Assembly: GCA_005883885.1 (NCBI GenBank)
Contig: VAYF01000036.1
Span: 1 to 9,073, forward strand
Source: Actinomycetota bacterium
GTDB lineage: Bacteria > Actinomycetota > UBA4738 > HRBIN12
Reading direction: 5' to 3'
DNA length: 9,073 bases
Of the stretch, positions 5,489 through 9,073 are shown in pieces (positions within the stretch are counted from its first letter, which is position 1; every line of letters starts with the position of its first letter). Under the pieces are notes generated by a model. That model ran no database searches. It saw nothing but the letters and a program-made list of their open reading frames with translations, and was not told where the DNA came from. Made by a program: the position numbers and the translations under genes.

Positions 5489-6247
5489 TCAGCGGGTCGC
5501 GAGGATGGCGAGGACAGCGACGACGTTGATGGTCGCGTGCGCAGCGATCGCGGCGACCAGCGTGCGTCGATGCTCGAAGACCGCGGCGAGGATCACCCCC
5601 ATCGTCGCGAGCCCGAAGAACCGGATCGGCTCGACGTGCACGAACGCGAAGAACGAACCCGACAGGAGCGCGGCCCACACGAACCGCATCCGGCCACGCA
5701 GCCCTTGGAACAGGAACCCTCGGAAGTAGACCTCCTCGCAGAGCGGAGCGAGGCACACCGCCATCACGGCGTTGATCACGAGCCAGGGCCCTGCCAGGTC
5801 CTGGAGCGGGGTCGTGCTCGTCGGCTCATGACCGGTGATCGCGCGGACGACCTCCGCCGTGATCGCGATCACGACCGTTCCCGCGAGCACGGCGCCGAGC
5901 CCCGCGCCGACGCCGGCGAAGACGTCGCGCGCGTGCCAACCGCCGGGGCGCAGGCCGAGCGGGGCGAGGGAGCCCCGGGTGCGGCTGACGGAGATGACGA
6001 TCGGCACGAGCAGGCTGAGCTGTTGCGCGGCCGTCACCAGGACGGCTCCACCGTCCGAGTCCCACCCCAGGAAACCGAAGACGAGGTAGTTCGCGAACAG
6101 CACCAAGCCGAACGGCACCAGCGCGAGCGGGAGGTACTCGTGGAGGCTCCAGGAAGCGAGCGGCCATCGGTCCTCACCGTCCGGACGAGGCGGGACCGGC
6201 GCGGTCACCGGCCGCATCGCCGGGGAGGCGAGCGGCTCGACGCTCAT
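5489..6247 (-). CDS. CPBP-family intramembrane metalloprotease (CAAX protease/Rce1-like)
   Basis: A 252-residue polytopic membrane protein. Hydrophobic segments lie roughly at 40-60, 70-88, 110-133, 156-170, 190-204, 210-225 and 230-248. All three Abi/CPBP catalytic motifs are present: EEVYFRG (171-177; Glu171, Glu172, Arg176), FVHVEP with His204, and HATIN with His237 and Asn241. Such proteases cleave within or beside the membrane; in bacteria the substrates are mostly unknown, with roles in bacteriocin immunity, signalling and protein maturation. The ATG at 6247 shares its A with the TGA of the SRPBCC gene (TGATG), so translation is probably coupled; a TTG one codon upstream is an alternative start. 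The N-terminal 30 residues are Pro/Arg-rich and cytoplasmic. Family call is firm, substrate unknown. Confidence 0.9.
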   Translation of the reverse strand: MSVEPLASPAMRPVTAPVPPRPDGEDRWPLASWSLHEYLPLALVPFGLVLFANYLVFGFLGWDSDGGAVLVTAAQQLSLLVPIVISVSRTRGSLAPLGLRPGGWHARDVFAGVGAGLGAVLAGTVVIAITAEVVRAITGHEPTSTTPLQDLAGPWLVINAVMAVCLAPLCEEVYFRGFLFQGLRGRMRFVWAALLSGSFFAFVHVEPIRFFGLATMGVILAAVFEHRRTLVAAIAAHATINVVAVLAILATR

Positions 6248-6687
6248 CAACCCATCTCGACGCGACGTTTCAGGCGCTCGAGCGCGTTCTCGATCACCCG
6301 ACGGGCTCCCTCCGTCCGGATGAACCCCGGAACGAGGGGTCCGAGCTCGACGGCCAAGCGGTAGGTGACCTTCGTGGTGTCCGGATCGATCTCATCGAGC
6401 AGATACTCGCCGCGCACGTCGCGAACGGCTCCGTGGGCGTCGGTCGAATCCCACGAGATTGCCGTGTCCCCGGGCGCGTACCGGTAGCGCAGGGTGTAGG
6501 ACGCCTTCCCGAGGACCGGGACGTCGACCTCGAATGCGACCTCGGTCGGCCGGCCGCCTTCGCCCCGTTCACGGACGTCCGCCGACCGGACGTCTGCCCA
6601 TTCCGGGTACGCCTCATAGTCCTCGATCACCTCGACGACGTCGTCGATCGGCGCCTCGATCAGGATCGCTCCTTCGGCATGTTCCAT
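6247..6687 (-). CDS. SRPBCC (START-like, polyketide cyclase/COQ10-type) protein
   Basis: A 146-residue single-domain protein with the usual SRPBCC layout: first strand GAILIEAPIDDVVEVIEDYE (6-25), then the YPEWADVRSADV cap region, a run of beta strands, and a long C-terminal helix FIRTEGARRVIENALERLKR (122-141) that closes the hydrophobic pocket. Length is typical (about 145-150). These proteins bind lipids or other hydrophobic ligands and are not necessarily enzymes. Similar small SRPBCC genes are, from memory, frequent beside pimB-like and glucokinase genes in Actinomycetota. The ATG at 6687 comes 10 bases after the zinc-ribbon gene's stop and has no Shine-Dalgarno site, though a TAGCAT hexamer lies 7 bases upstream. 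The stop overlaps the CPBP start. Ligand unknown. Confidence 0.85.
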   Translation of the reverse strand: MEHAEGAILIEAPIDDVVEVIEDYEAYPEWADVRSADVRERGEGGRPTEVAFEVDVPVLGKASYTLRYRYAPGDTAISWDSTDAHGAVRDVRGEYLLDEIDPDTTKVTYRLAVELGPLVPGFIRTEGARRVIENALERLKRRVEMG

Positions 6688-6694
6688 CGGAGCA

Positions 6695-6700
6695 ATGCTA
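6695..6700 (-). promoter_or_regulatory. Possible leaderless -10 element of the SRPBCC gene
   Basis: TAGCAT on the minus strand fits TAnnnT and ends 7 bases before the ATG at 6687, which has no Shine-Dalgarno site. The TAG is also the stop codon of the zinc-ribbon gene, which by itself explains part of the match, and no convincing -35 is seen. Weak candidate. Confidence 0.25.
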
Positions 6701-7348
6701 CCGGTGGGTCGCGGTCACGACGCCGAACACCAGCAGGCCCACGCCGACGAACACCACGCCGACGAGCGCCCACATCAGGACCTTCGTCTCCACGAGCAGC
6801 TCGCCTCCCTTCGCCAACCGGTGCGCCTCGAACGCGGACATCGCGTAGACGCCGACCCCGGCGACGAGGAACAGCGCGAACGCCGCGACGAGCGCTCCGG
6901 ATCCTGAGGCCGCGATCGCGAGCATGACCCCGAGCCCGAAGGTGACCACGAACAGCACGCCGCGCGCGAGCCCGTCGAGCCCTCGGCCGAGCGCTCGGTG
7001 TCCGAGCCCAGGGAAGATCAACGAACGGATCGCCGCGTCGCGCGGGTCGACCCGGCCCCGTTCCTCAGGAGCCCGCATCACCTGGGCGAACGGCGTGCCG
7101 CACGTCGCACAGGAATCGAGCTGGATCGGGTTCCTCCCCCCACACACCGGGCACGGCCAGAACGCCTGCGGACGCTCCGCCGGCTCGGTGACGGTCGCGA
7201 CCCCGGCCGGCACCCGCGGCTCCTCCGGTTGCACGACGGGAGGAGGCTCGGGAGCTCGACCGAGGGGCGCGAAGCATTGGCCGCACCATGCTGCATCCTC
7301 GGAAACCAATGCGCCGCAGTGGGGACACCGCACGTCATCATCGGGCAC
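6698..7348 (-). CDS. Membrane protein with two N-terminal zinc ribbons
   Basis: A 216-residue protein of unknown function. Two treble-cysteine ribbons are visible: CPHC...CGQC (Cys8, Cys11, Cys22, Cys25) and CPVC...CATC (Cys66, Cys69, Cys80, Cys83), joined by a Pro/Glu/Val-rich linker. The RSLIFPGLGHRALGRGLDGL stretch (108-127), of the kind found before membrane helices in zinc-ribbon/TM2-like proteins, precedes three hydrophobic segments at about 128-147, 150-172 and 190-212. The ribbons should lie on the cytoplasmic side. The GTG at 7348 is chosen because the first ribbon begins 7 residues later and the upstream reading is Arg-rich shadow sequence overlapping the glycosyltransferase gene. 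A GAGGGG lies rather far (12 bases) upstream, while TACCCT lies 6 bases upstream. It follows the pimB-like stop by 41 bases. The role may be sensing or scaffolding at the membrane (inference). Confidence 0.8.
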   Translation of the reverse strand: MPDDDVRCPHCGALVSEDAAWCGQCFAPLGRAPEPPPVVQPEEPRVPAGVATVTEPAERPQAFWPCPVCGGRNPIQLDSCATCGTPFAQVMRAPEERGRVDPRDAAIRSLIFPGLGHRALGRGLDGLARGVLFVVTFGLGVMLAIAASGSGALVAAFALFLVAGVGVYAMSAFEAHRLAKGGELLVETKVLMWALVGVVFVGVGLLVFGVVTATHR

Positions 7349-7354
7349 GGCCGA

Positions 7355-7360
7355 AGGGTA
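7355..7360 (-). promoter_or_regulatory. Possible leaderless -10 element of the zinc-ribbon gene
   Basis: TACCCT on the minus strand fits the actinobacterial TAnnnT form and ends 6 bases before the GTG at 7348. The spacing is right for transcription to start on the GTG. The -35 region is unconvincing, so this is a tentative internal promoter in the 41-base gap after the pimB-like gene. Confidence 0.35.
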
Positions 7361-7389
7361 CCCCTCGGACGAGACCCGATGAACGACCC

Positions 7390-8523
7390 TCAGCCGACCG
7401 CAGAGCCCAGCCATCCGGCGAGGCGGCGGGCGATCAGGGGCCAGGTGTGTGAGCGGAGGACGCGCGCGCGTCCCGCCTCGCCCATCTTCCGCGCGAGGCC
7501 CGGGTCGGCGAGCAAGGTGGCGACCGCGTCGGCGACCGTGTCCACGCGCCGCCCGTCGACGCACAGCCCGGTCTCGCCGTGGATGAGGCTCTCCGGGGCG
7601 CCGCCGGAGTCGCCGACGACGACCGGACGGCCGCACGCGGCCGCCTCGATGAAGACGTTGCCCCACCCTTCGACCTCGAGCCCGGCCGCACGTGTCCGGC
7701 AGGGCATCGCGAACACGTCCCCGACCGCGTAGTACCCGGGGAGGTCGTCCTCGCTCACCTCACCGGCGAACAGGACCGAACCGGACGGCGCCGCGCTCGC
7801 CAGGGCGCGGAGCTTCCTTTCGTAGGGGCCTCCCCCGACGACCAGCAGCATGGCGTCGGGAACGCGGGCTCGGATGGCTCCCATCGCACGGATCAACACG
7901 TCTTGTCCCTTGCGCGGGACGAGCCTGCTGACGCACACGACGAGCGGTCGATCCCCGACGCCCAGGGAGCGTCGGATCCCGTCGGTCTCGAGGTCGGGCC
8001 GGAATCGCTCGACATCCGCGCCCGGGTACAGCACCGAGACGGGAACATCGGCGGGCACCGCGGTCCTCACGGTGCGCGCGACGAAGGCCGAACACATCAC
8101 CGCGACGCGGGATGCGCGCGAGGTCGCGCGCCGGATCGCCGCGTGCGTCCCCGGGGCGATCGAGAGCCAGTACTCGAAGCCGTGCGCCGCGGCGACGTAG
8201 GGATAGCCGTCCGCGGCAAGCGTCGGCCCGAGGAGGGCCAGCGGATAGGTCGCGCCGAACAGGACGACATCGGCGCCCAGCTCGCGCGCGACCGAACGCA
8301 CCCTTCGGCCGACCTTCCGCGTCGGCCACAGCGACGCTTCCGGCTGACGGAAGACGGGGAACGGAGCCTGCGCGTCGTATCCCGAGGGATCGCCGGTACT
8401 CGGACAGAACACGCCGACCCGGTCCGGCGGCAAGGCTCGCACGAGCGCCTCGAGCGTTCGCTGGATGCCTCCCACGCGGGGCGGGAAGTCGTTCGTGACG
8501 AGCAGGGTGGTCGGAACGTCCAC
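7390..8523 (-). CDS. pimB: PimB-like GT4 mannosyltransferase (phosphatidylinositol mannoside synthesis)
   Basis: A 377-residue GT-B fold glycosyltransferase, expected to add the second mannose from GDP-mannose to phosphatidyl-myo-inositol monomannoside on the cytoplasmic face of the membrane. The start LLVTNDFPPRVGGIQRTLEA (7-26) is close to mycobacterial/corynebacterial PimB. His114 lies in AAHGFE. The nucleotide-sugar site shows SRLVPRKGQD (199-208; Arg200 and Lys205 bind the GDP phosphates in the family). FAMPCRTRAAGLEVEGWGNV (271-290), then FIEAAACG, carries the E-x7-E pair Glu285/Glu293; its PCRTR-AG-VEG wording is typical of PimB. Length matches PimB (about 375-385). The GTG at 8523 is chosen because it immediately precedes the first strand; upstream in-frame sequence overlaps the divergent gene and is Arg/Pro-rich. 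Related GT4 enzymes with other acceptors are the main alternative. It is first in the minus-strand run. Confidence 0.86.
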   Translation of the reverse strand: MDVPTTLLVTNDFPPRVGGIQRTLEALVRALPPDRVGVFCPSTGDPSGYDAQAPFPVFRQPEASLWPTRKVGRRVRSVARELGADVVLFGATYPLALLGPTLAADGYPYVAAAHGFEYWLSIAPGTHAAIRRATSRASRVAVMCSAFVARTVRTAVPADVPVSVLYPGADVERFRPDLETDGIRRSLGVGDRPLVVCVSRLVPRKGQDVLIRAMGAIRARVPDAMLLVVGGGPYERKLRALASAAPSGSVLFAGEVSEDDLPGYYAVGDVFAMPCRTRAAGLEVEGWGNVFIEAAACGRPVVVGDSGGAPESLIHGETGLCVDGRRVDTVADAVATLLADPGLARKMGEAGRARVLRSHTWPLIARRLAGWLGSAVG

Positions 8524-8550
8524 GGTGCCGATAATCGCAGAGGGAGCCCG
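8524..8550. promoter_or_regulatory. Compact divergent intergenic region, candidate two-way promoter
   Basis: Only 27 bases separate the pimB GTG (8523) from the divergent ATG (8551). They contain the only A/T-rich island nearby, CGATAATCG (8529-8537), almost its own reverse complement. Read on the plus strand it gives GATAAT (8530-8535), five of six matches to TATAAT. Read on the minus strand it gives GATTAT (8536-8531), ending 7 bases before the pimB GTG. AGGGAG (8541-8546) is the ribosome site of the plus-strand gene, 4 bases before its ATG. The -35 elements would have to lie inside the two coding regions, and neither is convincing. Promoter use is inferred. Confidence 0.45.
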
Positions 8551-9073
8551 ATGAGCCCGGGCGGCCGGGGGATGTGGACGAGCATGGATGAGGGGTCGCG
8601 TACCCAGGTGTCGGCGCTGGAGGAAGAGCGTGCCTTCCTCGATCGTTCCCCCTGGCGCAAGGTCCGGGTCACGGGCGCGGATGCCGTCACGTGGCTCGGT
8701 GATCTGCTCACCGCCGACATCGCCGCGCTCGAGCCGGGCCGGGGATGCCGCTCGCTCCTGCTCACCCCGACCGGCCGGATCCGCGCCGACATCCAGGTCG
8801 CGCGTCGCGAGGACGATCTGGTCCTGCTCCAGGCGCCGGAGCAACCCGAGCACATCGGACTGGCCCTGAGTACCTACATCTTGTCCTCCGATGTCTCGCT
8901 CGAAGACCGAACCAACGACCTCGCGTTGTTCACCGTTCCGGGTCGAGCCGCATCCCTCGTGGGCATCCGCGGCGCGACCGAACCTTCGAGCGTGGGGCCC
9001 GGCATCGACGTGCTCGTCGATGCCGGGAAGCCGGCATGGCGGTTCGTCGAAGCGTGTATCGCCGCCGGCCTCG
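8551..9073 (+). CDS. ygfZ: YgfZ/GcvT-like folate-binding protein, C-terminal part outside window
   Basis: 174 codons are visible and the frame is open at the window end. It has the GcvT-fold N-terminal domain: WRKVRVTGADAVTWLGDLLT (35-54), GCRSLLLTPTGRIRADIQVA (65-84), and LSTYILSSDVSLEDRT (106-121), which resembles the KYIFRSDVxxxD segment of YgfZ. YgfZ proteins bind tetrahydrofolate and help assemble or repair certain iron-sulfur enzymes; the diagnostic KGCYxGQE motif would lie beyond the window, so YgfZ versus a T-protein-like transferase cannot be settled here. RAD (78-80) stands where T-protein has a double Asp, which favours YgfZ. The ATG at 8551 is preferred for its AGGGAG site; in-frame ATGs at 8572 and 8584 also remain possible since the first 15 residues are not conserved-looking. 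It is the only plus-strand gene. Confidence 0.75.
   Translation, partial: MSPGGRGMWTSMDEGSRTQVSALEEERAFLDRSPWRKVRVTGADAVTWLGDLLTADIAALEPGRGCRSLLLTPTGRIRADIQVARREDDLVLLQAPEQPEHIGLALSTYILSSDVSLEDRTNDLALFTVPGRAASLVGIRGATEPSSVGPGIDVLVDAGKPAWRFVEACIAAGL

Noticed and set aside
5489..6247. Bacteriocin self-immunity or abortive-infection locus, because of the CPBP/Abi family.
   Set aside because: No bacteriocin, toxin, restriction or phage-defence gene accompanies it. The family is common in housekeeping settings.
4289..6364. Very long open frame (691 codons) on the plus strand opposite arsA and the protease gene.
   Set aside because: It is antisense to two genes with intact catalytic motifs. Its translation is dominated by His, Arg, Asp and Pro with no recognisable domain, as expected for an antisense frame in GC-rich DNA.
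7348..7666. N-terminal extension of the zinc-ribbon protein to 322 residues.
   Set aside because: The extension is an Arg/Gly-rich shadow of the pimB-like gene's C-terminal coding region.
8523..8853. N-terminal extension of the pimB-like protein to 487 residues.
   Set aside because: The extra residues overlap the start of the divergent YgfZ-like gene, are not GT4-like, and the GTG at 8523 directly precedes the conserved first strand.

Overview
The window is GC-rich (visibly around two thirds or more G+C) and densely coded, with gene starts that overlap or nearly touch. The best taxonomic clue is a PimB-type mannosyltransferase (phosphatidylinositol mannoside synthesis), supported by an F420/flavin luciferase-like oxidoreductase, a ROK glucokinase and an ArsA ATPase with a C-terminal Hsp20-like domain. 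Together they point to the Actinomycetota, probably a poorly characterised or environmental lineage. Nothing in the sequence fixes the genus. No tRNA, rRNA, insertion sequence, CRISPR array or phage gene was found, and no stretch over about 300 bases lacks a gene.

Layout: one run of eleven minus-strand genes fills almost the whole window. In transcription order (high to low coordinate) they are: pimB-like glycosyltransferase, double zinc-ribbon membrane protein, SRPBCC/polyketide-cyclase-like protein, CPBP (CAAX-protease-like) membrane protease, ArsA/Get3-like ATPase, a 103-residue protein with a CPIC cysteine motif, ROK glucokinase, LLM-class (luciferase-like) oxidoreductase, a broken 5-formyltetrahydrofolate cyclo-ligase, and two tandem GcvT-fold proteins, the second cut by the window start. 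Four junctions overlap (three ATGA or TGATG couplings inside 2237-3954, plus one at 6247) and the other gaps are 2-41 bases. The only plus-strand gene is a YgfZ/GcvT-like folate-binding protein at the right edge, divergent from pimB across a 27-base gap.

The left part (1-3010) has a one-carbon/folate theme: two tetrahydrofolate-dependent aminomethyltransferase homologues that have lost the usual glycine-cleavage signatures, a folate cyclo-ligase and an oxidoreductase. The right part (3951-8523) has an envelope and membrane-quality theme: lipid mannosylation, lipid-binding SRPBCC fold, membrane protease, and an ArsA ATPase with its small cysteine-motif partner.

Main points of interest: (1) the folate cyclo-ligase has both a frame change and a missing middle of roughly 50 residues; (2) its neighbour, the LLM oxidoreductase, also lacks a conserved middle block, but in frame; (3) two very strong inverted repeats lie in this same area; (4) a possible two-way promoter with one shared AT-rich island lies between pimB and the ygfZ-like gene; (5) several genes lacking a Shine-Dalgarno sequence have a -10-like hexamer 6-7 bases before the start codon, suggesting leaderless transcripts inside the run. 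Family assignments come from reading motifs and from memory of the families; no database search was run.
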